From Isoetes taiwanensis (Eukaryota; Streptophyta; Lycopodiopsida; Isoetales; Isoetaceae), in the NCBI GenBank assembly GCA_021234155.1, contig JAJEKV010000055.1, positions 3,914,905 to 3,978,904 on the forward strand: DNA of 64,000 nucleotides, in the 5' to 3' direction. A model generated the notes under the pieces. That model had not been told where the DNA came from. It ran no database searches and saw only the letters and a list, made by a program, of their open reading frames with translations. Shown here piece after piece: positions 1 to 12,000 of this stretch (its first letter is position 1; every line of letters begins with the position of its first letter). Both the position numbers and the translations under genes were made by a program.

Positions 1-2090
1 GCATATGATGATGTTGCGATCGGTGGCATCCAATCTTAAAGCTCAAGCAGTTTGCTTTTCCAGGCCACTCTGGTATTCAGTAGTAATCTTTCAAGCAAAT
101 GATGGGGCTTTTAACTGGAAAATAGTTTTCTAGATTGGCAAAGGCCATTGCTCTCTTTGCTGGCAGAGATATCCAGGATAAGAACTTCAGAGCTTCAATC
201 ATTTAAAGCAGCATGCCTTAAACAGGTTTTGTTCATCTTCTTATTGCATTTTAATCTAGAATATTATTCCAAACTTTGTGAAGGAGAAATGTGTCAAGAC
301 TAAGCTCTATATGATGCGTTTGGTTTTGCTTCAATAAGGTCATCATTGAGCTCATCATTTTTATGAATCGTAGTTGGGACATGTACATATGGAGTTTCGT
401 ATCTTCTTTAACAACGATGTACGGTTGAAGCCCTGGTTATCAAAATCATCTGTTTCTGGGCTTCTGTCAGTAGCCAATACCCCTTTTTTAATGGAATTAA
501 TCCTTGTACTGTAATCAACTAAAGCGAGCGACTACTTGATCATCTTATTCTCTGAGGGCTATTTGGGGCATTGTAAAGCCGCCCTGTATTTTAGAAGCAA
601 CAGACAAGAGAAATGTATTTGTTATCTTCAACTTAATATAAAAGCGATATAACTACGAATTCTTGTCGCAACATTGATCATCTGTGTCTAACATTTTTTG
701 TCACAACATTGATCATCTGTGTCAATAGCATGAACCCATAAATGCCAAGATGCTTAATTTGGGTTCTCGGGCAACGGATTTGAAGACCACATGAGTACTT
801 ACACCTAGCTGATCTAATATAGTTTACAGAGTATCAAAATGGAAAAAACTATGAGGCAGAATCAAGTTTATCTTGATATAAAAGAAGTCAGCAACCTAAA
901 CACCATGTATGCCTATTGAAACATAGCCTCTGAATAGCAGACAGCAGGCTTTGAGATAATGCTTAAGTTTATTTTCTACACCATTGTTACTTCAAATCCC
1001 TTGTGATGTAACAGAGAACATGGCAGTGCGCTTTGGCAGTGATGATGATTTCGCCAGAAACGCATATCGTGTATTAACAGAAAAAACTACATTAATATAT
1101 CAATTCTACAACACCACAGCAATCCAAAAACTGAAGTAAGGACTCCGAAACCTAAAGCTGTAACTAACTCGCCTCCCTGATTTATCAAGACAACCTGGGA
1201 GCAAAATAATCTCCGTATCTTGCCAACAAGCAGCATCTGCAAGCACAAGCAGACAATCTTTAGATGGGCCAAATACAAATTTAATAGCAAAGAAATGGTA
1301 TCTGCTTTGGGTTCTGCGAACCAGGGCTCTGCTCTGGGAATCAAGCAGATCCTTATTCTGGGGCCTGCCAATCAAGCCCAGGCACTACTTGAAGATACAT
1401 AACATAATAGAGTATGCCTCTGAAAGCTTAAAATCTCATCAAAATCTTACATTTGAATGCAGATGCTAGCCGATTGCCTTTGCTAAATCCTTGTTAAACA
1501 CAAACCAGGCTTCATATGGGTACGATGGCTACAGATTCGACCGCATCTATAGCTCCATAGCATAAATCTGGCACAGACCCTCTTCCGGGATCAACGGCAG
1601 GCATAAAGAAATTGGTAAAACATATTCTTACCTGAGCTCAAGTTTTGTACAGTCGACACTTACGCTTTTGGAATATGAAAGCTCCAGTTCAAACACAACC
1701 AAATCAAATAAACCAAATTAATAACACAGACCCGGCAGTTAGATTTGCAATCAATCACAACCAAATCAGATAAACTATAAGACAATCAATCAGACAAATC
1801 AAACACTCAGAAAGAAGACGGCGGCGTCCAGCAGGAGGCAACGACCCGCAAATTTGCTGAACGGCATCTGTTTGCCATGCCACAATACAGGTAGGTCCAA
1901 TCGCGGGGCAGGGCCGGCCAGGCAGAAAGGGAAAGGCAAGCGCACCACATGGCACTGCATTGATAAGAAGCATGGAAATAAAGTGCCATAGCCAGAGCCC
2001 GGCATATGAGATCCAAAATTGAAAATATGGGCGCTCCGAGACGAAACCATTGGATTTGGCGCGCCACCTTAGGTCTTATTAAATAGGGCA
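1..2090. other. Non-coding or unrecognised stretch
   Basis: I see no supported gene here. Overlapping short ORFs occur on both strands; the longest is a 94-codon leucine-rich minus-strand ORF at 1087-1371 with no domain I recognise and no clear splice context. A 15-20 base phrase containing ACATTGATCATCTGTGTC is repeated around 674-725. Base composition is AT-rich apart from a GC-richer patch at about 1820-2060, which might be an old promoter or CpG-poor exon remnant. Confidence 0.4.
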
Positions 2091-2092
2091 AC

Positions 2093-2293
2093 TTAGAATG
2101 TTCTACAACTTTCTAGCAATGTTCTAGAATTTCAACAACATTCTAACACATTCTAGAAGTTACCAGAGGACCGCCAGGAACCTTCCGGAAGCCACTAGAT
2201 CCGACGGCCCAGATTGCATGGGAGCGAACGGATGGCCGGGATCTGGCGGCTGATATATAATGGAACTTTCCGGAAGCCACCACTAGAAATTAC
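2093..2293 (+). repeat. Dispersed repeat with heat-shock elements, copy 1
   Basis: About 200 bp that recurs, diverged, at 48031-48215 in the same orientation. Shared landmarks in order are a run of TTCTAGAA-like motifs, the perfect HSE at 2178-2190, AGATCCGACGG, GGGAGCGAA, GGCCGGGATCTGGCGG, a TATATA box-like segment and a second TTCCGGAAGCCAC. The order HSE cluster, spacer, TATA-like box resembles a promoter or a transposon/LTR regulatory end. No gene starts clearly after it. It could be a MITE, a solo LTR fragment or a retained promoter duplication. Confidence 0.7.
2178..2190 (+). promoter_or_regulatory. Perfect heat-shock element
   Basis: GAACCTTCCGGAA fits the three-pentamer heat-shock factor consensus GAAnnTTCnnGAA without mismatch. 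Weaker TTCnnGAA units lie upstream at about 2100-2160 and another TTCCGGAA lies at about 2270. A TATATAA-like sequence follows at about 2253. Confidence 0.55.
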
Positions 2294-2560
2294 ATATATA
2301 TACTGATATACAAGTTTTTGTACTATCAATGGGTTACTGAGCTATGGTTTATGAAGACGTGGAAATAAAATCTAGGCTTAAACGGATTGGAATACGCTAA
2401 AAGAGTCGAATTTAGTGGAATACAAAATCTTAAAGGATACCTTCATAGAACGTTAGAGAGTTTAAGGAAATATTAAGATCCCCTTATAATTCTCATTCTT
2501 TCAAATTCCATAAAGATTCCAACATTATCTAGAAACATTTGCATTTGTCACTGTTTTTTT
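2291..2560 (+). repeat. Fragment related to the 61.3-62.3 kb AGATTCC satellite
   Basis: ACATATATATACTGATATACAAGTTTTTGTACTAT at 2291 resembles 61297-61327, and both are followed by DNA rich in GATTCC and GGAATA phrases. A phrase beginning ATGGTTTATGAAGA at 2343 also recurs at 3364 with three changes in 30 bases. I read this as a remnant of the same repeat family. No coding potential seen. Confidence 0.4.
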
Positions 2561-3230
2561 ATTCTACATAACCTTGGATTTGTTTTTGAGGCACAGGCAT
2601 TTCGACACATGTTATATTGCATAATAACATTCTCACCGAGAAAATTTTTACCTTTTGGGAAGTGGCAATTTCTATACAAAAGATTGTGCACGCATTGGGT
2701 GGGTTGTTCTTTTTTTAACAACAAAAACGTGTTTTCGTTGCATAACAGTTGGCAAGCATTGCCGATCATTCTTTGATCACCTTGTATATGCCGTTCCTAT
2801 TTGTATTTTCATACATATATGTACATACGCAAGGGAACGCTCAAGTATGCGGGAGATCTGGCATATTTGTAGGAATATGCTGAAATCCAATGTCAACATT
2901 CTATGTCAATATTAAGATATTTAAGACATTAAAATGCCATAGCGCTTTCATGTAAAATGTTAGGGTGGTTAAATGTGAAACATGTAATTCTTAAGGTTAT
3001 AGAAAACATATGCTATTTTCAAATATGCGTTACAATTATCTCCACTGTTGAGAAGGAAAAGGGATGTCTCTCAGTAAGCTACTTGGCGAATTGCACCCTA
3101 CAATGATTTAAGAATCTACATCCATGTGTTATTAACTGGTTGCAATAATAATGTGGAGAGGGTAAAAGCTCTAGCCTAATTATAATCTATACATTGCACT
3201 GGTACCACAAAATGCAACCACATGGGAATG

Positions 3231-3339
3231 TAGAATTCGATTGACATTGTTGTCAAATCAAGCTTCAGATATATTTATAAAAGGATTTAGAATTCGATCG
3301 ATAACATTGCCAAATCAAGGTTTAGGTATATTTATAACA
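3231..3339 (+). repeat. Two-copy tandem repeat, about 57 bp unit
   Basis: Copies at 3231-3287 and 3288-3339 share TAGAATTCGAT, an ACATTG core, AAATCAAG and AGATATATTTATAA-like blocks, with several substitutions. Non-coding. Confidence 0.75.
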
Positions 3340-3544
3340 TAAGATTGTTTAAAGGTTCAGAGCATGGTTTATGAAGATGTGGAAGTAAAATCTGTGAAGA
3401 TATTGGAGTCCCATCATTGTTTTTCCTGGGAGCTCATATTCGACATTTGAAAGCGGCTGAGCAGGACCCATCAACCGGAATCTGCAGCATAAAATAAAGG
3501 AGTTTGTTGGTACTTATCTCCAGCATGCACATTAGCGCCATATT

Positions 3545-3925
3545 TTGTCAAGATTTTTACTATCTCCAGCATCCCAAGTGAGCAAGCCATCAATCGAAAT
3601 CTGCATCCCAAGTGAGCAAGCCATCATTCCGGTTCAAAACCATTCCAGATTTGGATTCGACAGCATTCTGCGAGAATTGTCGCAGCCTTGCAGAAGAATT
3701 CAAGATGGTGTGGCACCCTTGCCTCGGCTGGGCTGGTGGCCCATCAAAATAAACCGCCTTACATTTGTTGAAGCAGAAAGAAAGCATAAACGCCAAGGTC
3801 TGAGCTTCCAAGAGCTTGCTGCTAGCCGCAGGTAATTATATTATTGGTTTAATGATTTGAGTTTTGGGTTTCTGGGAATGTGGCATTTCTTAAAATTGGA
3901 TCATTTGATTTGTACTTTTGCAGGA
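3545..3925 (+). CDS. Possible plus-strand exon pair, unrecognised
   Basis: A 96-codon ORF (3545-3835) reads through a plausible splice donor, CGCAG followed by GTAATTA, at about 3832, and an acceptor TTTTGCAG lies at about 3923, so a short intron is possible. The peptide ends in a basic, helical-looking stretch (EAERKHKRQGLSFQELAASRR minus its first residues). It contains a 34-bp internal duplication (3569-3602 and 3603-3636), which argues against strong constraint. I recognise no domain. It may be chance. Confidence 0.2.
3569..3632 (+). repeat. 34-bp tandem duplication
   Basis: GCATCCCAAGTGAGCAAGCC is present at 3569 and again at 3603, followed by ATCA and diverging after about 28 bases. 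It lies inside the possible exon above. Confidence 0.85.
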
Positions 3926-3989
3926 TTAAGAGCATTGGCAACACACCGTGTAAGAAGTTAGCTTTGAATTTATAAGCCCAAGAGCATTG

Positions 3990-4022
3990 GGATCTAGTTG
4001 GGGTTCGATTCCCCAAGCTCTG
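3990..4022 (+). other. tRNA-like T-arm / Pol III B box
   Basis: GGGGTTCGATTCCCC can fold into a T-arm, and GGTTCGATTCC at 4002-4012 is a canonical Pol III box B. I cannot fold a whole tRNA around it: no matching acceptor stem or anticodon arm is evident upstream. It could be the remnant of a tRNA gene or a tRNA-derived SINE head. Confidence 0.35.
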
Positions 4023-4029
4023 TTATTTT

Positions 4030-7000
4030 GGTTGATTGTGCTGTATCAGGCTTTTGGAATACTGACATAACCATTGAGTTGGTTTTTTTAAGCCCCCTAG
4101 AAATCGGGTCAACATGGGCTCTTTGACCCTATCTTTGTTCAAAGCTTTTTATAAAATATCTCCCAGAATATGCCATGATCAAATGGCCACGAAAGAATAA
4201 TACATGCCCTAGCAATAATATATACCGCTACAACAAATATTTTATTTTCAGTCAGAAGACCACTTAGAATAAGATGATCAATTACAATCAACAGTAAAAC
4301 TGCAATTTGCTAAAATAGATTTCAAACACAAATATGCATTTTTAAAGCTGTGGAGCTACAATTTGGAAAAACCTTAATTACAGAGTGGTGATCAAGCCTA
4401 TTTTATGAAGCAAGTCTTGGTGCTGCAAATGCCTATTATTATCGACTGTAGGTAAGGTCTGAAGTATAAGTAACATGAATAAGGATGGCAATAAACTCAT
4501 AACATGAAGCATGGGAATGTGAGCATTGGCTGTAGAACATCCGGTGCACTATGCACAATATGCAAAACACCAAAAGCCAAAACCAACTGTGTTAATGTGA
4601 AAGAATATGTCCAAACGCATGTGCTGCCAAATCAACTTGTTGAAGGGTACAACAGCAATTGATTTCCCCTGAGAGTCAACCATATCACATGCAGATTGGC
4701 TAAGCATTACTATAAAGATCAAGCCCCCCTATGGAATACACGTAATGAACTATAACTCTTGATGAGCTTAGTAGAGCTAGGCGTGGGACCCAATTGGGCC
4801 TGCCATCAGATGCTCAGGTCAGGATAAGACTGTTATACCCTTTACCAGGATCTGCGACCATAAATAACAAGCATATGTACAACACGTTTATCTCAAGTGC
4901 AACGCCCTGAAAGTAGATAGATCATTTGATGGTATTTAATTTCATGCCCAGGTAAAACCATAATCATTTACAACATAATATCCAGCTTAAAGCTGTGTAA
5001 TCAACCTATATAATAGGATTACATTTGGCAACAATCTGTATCATAGCTGGACTTTTAAGTGGATCAAATAGGTTGATGCCGCTCATGCTTCCTCAATTGC
5101 CATCAATTGTTGCAAGTAGGAAATACTTGCACATCTCTTCAATTTGTACACAATTTTGCGGTCCTGCTTGAAAACAGATGCTTATTTGTCTCTTTCCAGT
5201 TCCAAAGTATAACTACTTTGAGTTTGCAGAGAAGATTTAAGCGAGGTATGCATTCCAAATCTCTCCAACAACTAGTCTCGCAACTCTGCCAATAGATGCA
5301 ACATAGAGGAATGCAAAAAAAGGTTACATTGCAGCAGAGAACAGCCAAACAATTAGGCAATTGGCTACACAATGTATATTGTCGAATATAACAACTCACT
5401 CTTCAAGAATCTGCTCCAGCAGCACATACTTTTATGCGGTCATATGGTTTGCAACAGACATGAATTTTTCTTGGTGACATTTATGGGAAATGTGGCAAAG
5501 CACAGGATGCTACCGCATCTGTAAGGCCGCAATAAAGTTTATATAGGTATGCATAGGATAGATCCTAAAAAAATCTAAATCATGTCCATGGACTAAGGCA
5601 ACAACCAGAAGATGGATCGAAGCACAAAGCAAAGAGAGGACTTGAATGAGCCTTAAATTGTGCAATAATAGCTTTTGTTATGAGATCCCTCAATACTACA
5701 TGTAATTTAAATGCATACATGAGTAATTTTGTGCACTTAATGTTGTAACACGAGAAAAATGCTTACTGTTCCTGCATAGTTAGGCTCAGAGTTCCTTTAT
5801 TATTCTTGCCTTTCCTGAGCAGACTACCAGATCCTGAGGAGATAAATTCCATTTGGGAAAAGCTCAACACAATATTTTTCCAGTCTTATAAATCCTGTCA
5901 TCAAGTTTAAGAATACCAACTACAACCTGTACAACAAAACCTAATCATAGCATAGCATGATAATCCTAAATAACATACTTGAGGCTGTTCAGGCTGTTCT
6001 ACATACCTGACAACTGCAAATTACAAAAGAGATTTATTTCATGACATAACACATAATGCACAAGACTACAACAACATCTATTGGCACTTTTTGCATTTAT
6101 TACCTCGTTTGGTTAAAGAACCCCATTTGGAGGACACATTAAGCATCTCTTAGGCGCCGTTGTTTGAAGCTGAAAGTTGAACAATTTATCAGGACTTTCT
6201 TGCAGTATGCACAAAAACTAAAAATGTGAAATACAATCCAGCCCTACGGCCAAGTGGTTAGGCACAGGAATCACTTACTTTCAATGCCACTAGGGACCAG
6301 CTAACATCTTTTATCTTCACTGCACTTGCAACCTGCTCGCCAGGTTCATTTGATGAATACAAAGCTCATCAGCACTGCAAAACATCAAACGTTGTTACAA
6401 CCATTTCTTATTTTTCCCCGTAAAATATTATTGACATAGGTGTTACCATGTTGGCACCAAAGTATTATCCAGGCCGTATAACCTGCAACATGAAAAAAAA
6501 TGGAGTCTTCAGAGAAACTCGTCACCAGATGAACCAGGCTTGCAAATGGCAATGGATTTTGATTCATCATGTTTTTTTCTAAAGCAACCTCCACAAAGTG
6601 GAGAGCAAATTGAGAAATTATTCAGCGAATTGCCATCAAGGAGACTAGCATGGGATTTATAGCTGAACCATTATGCCCACACACGTTTTATGTAAAAGGG
6701 GTCTAAACCTCAACAGACGATATTGAAATACCAGGATGCCAAATCTTTGCAGAGAATCCCAGCTGATTAACGAGGCATTTAAAAGAGGCAACGGAGGTGT
6801 TAATCTGGAAAACCCCTGCAGCAAGTGCCTGGCTAGGATCTTGTTTATTATCAAGCAAATCACAACGTTCAATCATTAACGTTCTGTCTAGGGTAAAAGC
6901 ACGTACTCATCTAGCAGTAGACATAACATCTTAACAAATGAATTCAATAAGAAGAAGATTACCATTGAAATGTTCTCAAGACATAATTAAAAGTCGCAAT

Positions 7001-7890
7001 CACTTGAAACTTATGTTGTTGCTCTTTCCCTGGTAAAGAGCAACAGCGAAATTAGAACTTCGTAAAATAGAATCAATCGACTATTTTACTTTATCAGGTA
7101 ATTGTAAAGAAAGTGCATAGACTCACCAATGCAGGATCTACGTCTATTTGTTGCTGGAATCAGAATAATTGCTTTAGCTTCCATGGAACCAATTATCTTA
7201 CAAAAATAGAACAAAGACATGGACAAAAAAAGTATGCCATCATTTAATTATACATGTACACAAAGACAACAACAAATGGAAATTAGGAAGCCAAAGTAAG
7301 ATACGCCCCCTTTTTTTATTTGCGCCCCAAGCAACTCCGTTTCACATCATTTACATAAACAGTTCTGCAAGGTAAACCTTCTGCCAACACCTCCAGAGTC
7401 TAAAGGCTTATTTAAGAGTGCTGCAAATCCATCCAACATTCTACAACACCAAAACATAATTCCGCCACAAGACTCAAAGGCACAAAACGACCAAGGCCAT
7501 GACTGAGAAAGATCGTCTGGTTGAGGCATACAGAATGAAATAGTAGGCCAATTACATTTTGGTGATTGGATATACGAACTAGGAGAAGACACTTATGCAA
7601 TAACATGTCCAAGCGGCACAGAATAAATAATAAGACCCATTACATCTTCGAACACCACCAGAATTAATTGAAGTTATTTGCCATACTTGTAGCCAATGGG
7701 CAGGCAAAGAAAACCCAATAAGAATAGCTACATGCTTGTCAAACTTAATGAAAGAGAAAAAATCTTCTACTGTGAATGTTGGCAAGGAAATTCAGCGTGC
7801 AAATTAACACCATCTAGGACCTATGTCACATTCTAAATAGAAAGGAAGCTTTACCAAAAATAGGTTTACTAGTAGATCTCACTATCGCTT
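4030..7890. other. Long stretch without a supported gene
   Basis: AT-rich DNA with scattered short ORFs, mostly minus strand (for example 5139-5399, 6657-6872, 7347-7592 and 7579-7785). Several look exon-like in composition and lie upstream-to-downstream consistent with the minus-strand gene at 9.6-11.7 kb, so parts may be its 3' exons or UTR, but I cannot define splice sites or domains with confidence. Confidence 0.35.
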
Positions 7891-8048
7891 CTAAGTGAAT
7901 CCGCATGCTTCATAAAGAGCATCTATTACAGAAATTCAATGCACAACTTAGTGTTAATCCATGCTCGCTCTAAGTGAATCCGCATGCTTCATAAAGAGCA
8001 TCTATTACAGAAATTCAATGCACAACTTAGTGTTAATCCATGCTCGCT
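7891..8048 (+). repeat. Perfect 79-bp tandem duplication
   Basis: Copies 7891-7969 and 7970-8048 are identical by eye, beginning CTAAGTGAATCCGCATGCTT. Perfect identity implies a recent event or, possibly, an assembly artefact. Confidence 0.95.
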
Positions 8049-8360
8049 CTGTTTTCCACCAGCTCCAGATGAATGTCCCTGACCAGAAACAGAATAGTAA
8101 GGGAAACCATTACATGTTACACATTATCATTCCAGTTTGAAGTAAAGTCTCCTACCGGCACGTGTCTTGGTGTCAACCACAGTGATTCACAAGTTCTGGA
8201 TCAACTTCCAGCTCTGATAATACTGCAAATTGCTATCGAACAGACGACATTAGCAGAGTACAAAATACATCATTCATGCAACCGTAAACCAGACATACAT
8301 GAAGATGTAATGCAATGCAAGACAATGATGTAAGCCAACCTTCAATTTTGTAAGACTCCA

Positions 8361-8560
8361 GTGGATTCTACACCTGTTGCAAATCCCATAATATTTTCCC
8401 AGCAGGATCTTGTTGCCATATCCATGGCACACATCTCTAAGAAAGGAAGAAAGTGGAATCCACGACAAAAAGTATCTACCTCCTTGGTTGCAAGTTTCTC
8501 GTTCGCCGAAGACACCTTTTGGTGTTTTTGCTTGAGTAAGAAGCAAATGGAAGATAACAA
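8361..8560 (-). other. Possible minus-strand exon, unrecognised
   Basis: On the minus strand one frame gives a hydrophobic, globular-looking peptide including FCRGFHFLPFLEMCAMDMAT, in an otherwise non-coding area. No domain recognised. It may belong to the same transcription unit as the exons at 9.6-11.7 kb, or be chance. Confidence 0.2.
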
Positions 8561-8826
8561 CTCAAAATTTAGGCTATTTACATTATTTTCATATTAGTGA
8601 CATGCTTCCAAAAACCTGAGATTTTAGTCCGAAACAATACAGGCAATGCTAAGCCCACAGTCAAAAAGAGCCCTTATTATCTAACGTTTCTGCATGTAAA
8701 AATTTGAGGTAGCAACATGCTGAAGCAACCATATATAGATGTCTGAAATAATACAGTTAAATATATGTAGATGTGAACTTCAGGGATTTCTTGAATCAAG
8801 ACAATTTCTCAAAAACTAGGCAAGTT

Positions 8827-9375
8827 AGTAGATATTTGGGCATAACTTGCAAATGCAAGATCAATTTTTCAAGCAAAAGTATCCATTGGAAAGCTTAAGG
8901 AAAGCTCTAAAAATAAGTCTAGGTAGACGTCTTTCAATTTCCTAGTGTATATGTGTCAAATATAGCAAAATATTTTTGCTGTCCTAATTTTACAGCAGAT
9001 GAAAAACATGGAGGTTACTCCAAAAAAAAGCTCCATTGCCCGAGTAACTACTTTGAAGACATAACACAAGGATATACAGGGATAATATATTGAAAAAAAG
9101 AAATAGCAAATACTTCATTACCTCCACTGAGACGGCAATGTTCACTATGTGGCGTGACCACCAGCTAGCAAATATTTGAGCGTAACTTGCAAATGCAAGA
9201 TCCATTGCTCAAGCAAGAGTATCCGTTGGAAAGCTCAAGGGAAGCTCTAAAAATAAGTCTAGGTACATCTCTTTCAAATTCCTAGTGCATGTATGTCAAA
9301 TATGGCAAAATACATTTGCTGTTCTAATTTTACAGCAGAGGACAAACATGGAGGTAACTCCAACACCACCGTAAA
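8827..9375 (+). repeat. Diverged direct duplication of about 200 bp
   Basis: 8827-9030 and 9169-9375 align along their length (shared AACTTGCAAATGCAAGATC, AAGCTCTAAAAATAAGTCTA, TTTTACAGCAGA, AACATGGAGGT) with roughly one difference in eight to ten bases. The roughly 140-bp spacer is unrelated. Looks like an old local duplication. Confidence 0.9.
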
Positions 9376-9593
9376 TTAATGAATATATTAAGTGTTACAA
9401 TCCTGAATGACTTCTCCTTTGCCGCTAAAAAGGAAAAACATCATGACAAAAAGCCATATGCACACCTTCAAAAACATGGCCGCTACAAACTTTGCCCAGC
9501 CAAGACACTGGAAATGATTGTCAAGGATTACCCTCAGGGAAAAGGAAAATATAGCTCAAAGCTAAATATAATGCCAGAAGATCTTACCTTCTA

Positions 9594-11716
9594 GCCAGCC
9601 AATTCACAAGTTCCATCACGTATGCAAAATCGTCATCAAAGAGCCACATTGAATATGTATCTGCTCCATCATAGCTGCATATCAGAAATGATGCGGTTTC
9701 ATTCGAATCAACCATGGTCTCTTGATCACTATAGCTAGAGGCGAAGCTGAAGCAACCATTTTTGCTGCTACTATTGAAGGTGCTTATAACTTCTAGACTA
9801 ACTAAATTTGAAACAATCTACATAGAACACAAAATAAGAAGACATTCAATCAAATACCTCTGTCCCCACAATCGTAGATCACACGAGCATTGCAGCCCAA
9901 ATAGCAAACTGTATGTGCATTGCAACCTTGGAATAACAGGGATAAGCTTCATTCGAAGGCTATGGTGACTTCTGCAGTTGCTCCTCAAGAACAGGGTCTT
10001 CAACACAGTGGTTTTATGCAAAGTTACAGAGGATCAGGAATAAAACAACATATGACATACTCTAATACTCCAAATCTAATACTCCAAATCCAAATCCAGC
10101 CATGGAGCACAAAAAAATGTGTTAGGTTTATTGACAAACTACATAAGAAAGAACACTACACATTGTTAATCCAAACAGATCCATAACAGCGTCATCTACA
10201 CATGCTCATCTCCTAAAACATGATATTCCGTCTACACCTTTAAAAATCACATGGGACATTCGTCATTTCATAGACACAGTCATTCTTAAAAGGCAGGAGA
10301 ACTTGACCTTTGTCTTCCTCAAATAATAGAGCAACTCCGGCAGAAGGAAATCTGGTATTGCCACCTTACTTTTCAATTCCTTAAAACACTTAAAAACTGG
10401 AAAAACCTACCCATATGGCAAATATCTTGGAACTTAATAAAGATTGGGTCTTGTAACCCTAGACATTTGATCCATCATTGCATATTCCAGCACAACATAA
10501 GCACCCCAGAATGCCTCAAATACATCATCTGGCTCAGTCAATAATCTCCCTGACAAATTCCGCAAAGTTAACATACGTACAACCTTGAAGGAAAAAAACC
10601 TTCTGATATATGTTGCTCCAAGAGGATATGCAGATAGAAGAGAATAATAAAATTTAAAGAAAATTCTTGGGAGTCCAGGGCTAATACATTTTCATATACC
10701 TCACATTCGCACCAAGATGTGAAGAAAAATATGAAAGTTATCTTTAAGCGCGGATTTGTAATACGCACAGACATAATCTCCACCAAGTTTAAACTGTCGA
10801 AAACCATTCAAACATCACAACTCTGCTACAAACTTCGCCCAGCGAAGATACCGGAAAATAACATGCCATTTGAGACTGCATTCACAGATAGACAATCCGG
10901 TTGGATTTATAGGCCTGATAGAGTCTTGCTCAAGAACCGCCCAAGGAGAAACCCAAGCCCTTGCTGCAAAAGGAGAATCAATAAGAACCTGCAGGTTCAA
11001 GAGACGCACTTCCCTCTGGCCAAAAAGTCTATCTTGTAAAGTTTTGTCTTGTGATATATAATAGAACCAACTTTCCGATATGCTTTTCCCTCCTGAAATT
11101 TCTACATCCCAGCACTCTATACCGATTTCTGTCAAAAGAAGAAACTGGCACAAACCCTTACTTGAGAGACCAGTATTAGACTTCCAAACTAAAGATCCTG
11201 CAGCAAAGTGATCATGGTTGGAGGGACTGCTGCCTTTTCCTTCGGCCTTATATGGATCACGAACATGTTCCCATAATATGCTCCCTGGAGTGCAGTAGCA
11301 AATTGAAAAACACAATCAGAAGAAGTTAAACCTGCATCAAACCGCTGTCCTCCCTGCATTAAACCTGCATTAAACCGCATCAAACCTGCATTAAACCTGC
11401 GTCAAATCGCTGTGGGCTAGACATCGTTTCAAAAGTTCGAATACATCCCATTCACAAGGTATATGACAACAATTCGTATCACAGATTTGTTCTACCAGAA
11501 ATTTCTGAGCACGACATGAAACTTGCAGTATTCATCAGGGTTCAGATTGAAACCTAGGCCATGCCCACAATCCCATCGCCATTCCAAAACTCCGAGGAGA
11601 GTACCACCGAATGCACAGAGCCGAGGGGGACGGATCTGGAACTGGACGAAGGCAGGGGATAATTTGGGGGTTTCAACGTCTCGAAAATCCCTGGACCAAT
11701 TCGATGGAGAAATCAA
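9594..11716 (-). CDS. Spliced minus-strand gene, tentatively HET-domain-like
   Basis: Several exon-like blocks lie in one orientation. 10815-11315 encodes 166 residues; its C-terminal part has AARAWVSPWAVLEQ followed about 20 residues later by ICECS, resembling the RAW...ECS core of HET (heterokaryon incompatibility) domains. 10440-10575 encodes NLSGRLLTEPDDVFEAFWGA, resembling the next conserved HET segment. 10250-10345 encodes AGVALLFEEDKGQVLLPFKN, which has a paralogue at 56950-57050. 9594-9749 is bounded by a good acceptor (TTCAG) and donor (AG/GTAAGA) and includes DDDFAYVMELVNWLARR. A 74-codon ORF at 11492-11716 may hold the N-terminus. HET proteins are known mainly from fungal recognition systems and occur in some early plants. 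The HET assignment is inference from short motifs; the exon structure is better supported than the name. Confidence 0.4.
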
Positions 11717-11960
11717 TTGGGGCTTTTTGTTGTGGGTAGTTCATCTCGAGAGATGGGCGGCCGAGATCATCTGCACCAATGTTTTGGTACACCAACAAGA
11801 GGGGTGCTTGGGGAGTTCACGAGGTGGCACCGTCTGGACCGTCCATCTCAAAAGATGGGCGGCGAGATCAATCTCTACCAAAAATTTGTGGCATAATCTC
11901 TACACCATTTGAGACTCTACATCATTTGTGGCACCCAATATAATTGTATATATATAAGGA
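11700..11960 (+). repeat. Dispersed repeat with CACCGTCTGGACC, copy 1
   Basis: Two internal copies of a phrase like CATCTCGAGAGATGGGCGGC (at about 11742 and 11848) each sit in a GAGATCA context. The segment beginning CACCGTCTGGACC at 11828 recurs at 58091. It lies just upstream of the minus-strand gene, so it may contain promoter sequence, or be a small inverted-repeat element (ATCTC...GAGAT arms). A TATATATATAAGGATA segment follows at about 11945. Confidence 0.5.
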
Positions 11961-12000
11961 TATACTAGTAATGGTACCCAGCCTTGCTGGGCATAAATTA

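Noticed and set aside
4002-4012. Complete tRNA gene around the box B
   Set aside because: Only the T-arm folds; no cloverleaf or 3'-matching 5' strand is found, so I list only a T-arm-like site.
6240-6330. tRNA-like D-arm GGCCAAGTGGTTAGGC
   Set aside because: No acceptor stem, anticodon arm or box B at the right distance; at most a SINE or tRNA remnant.
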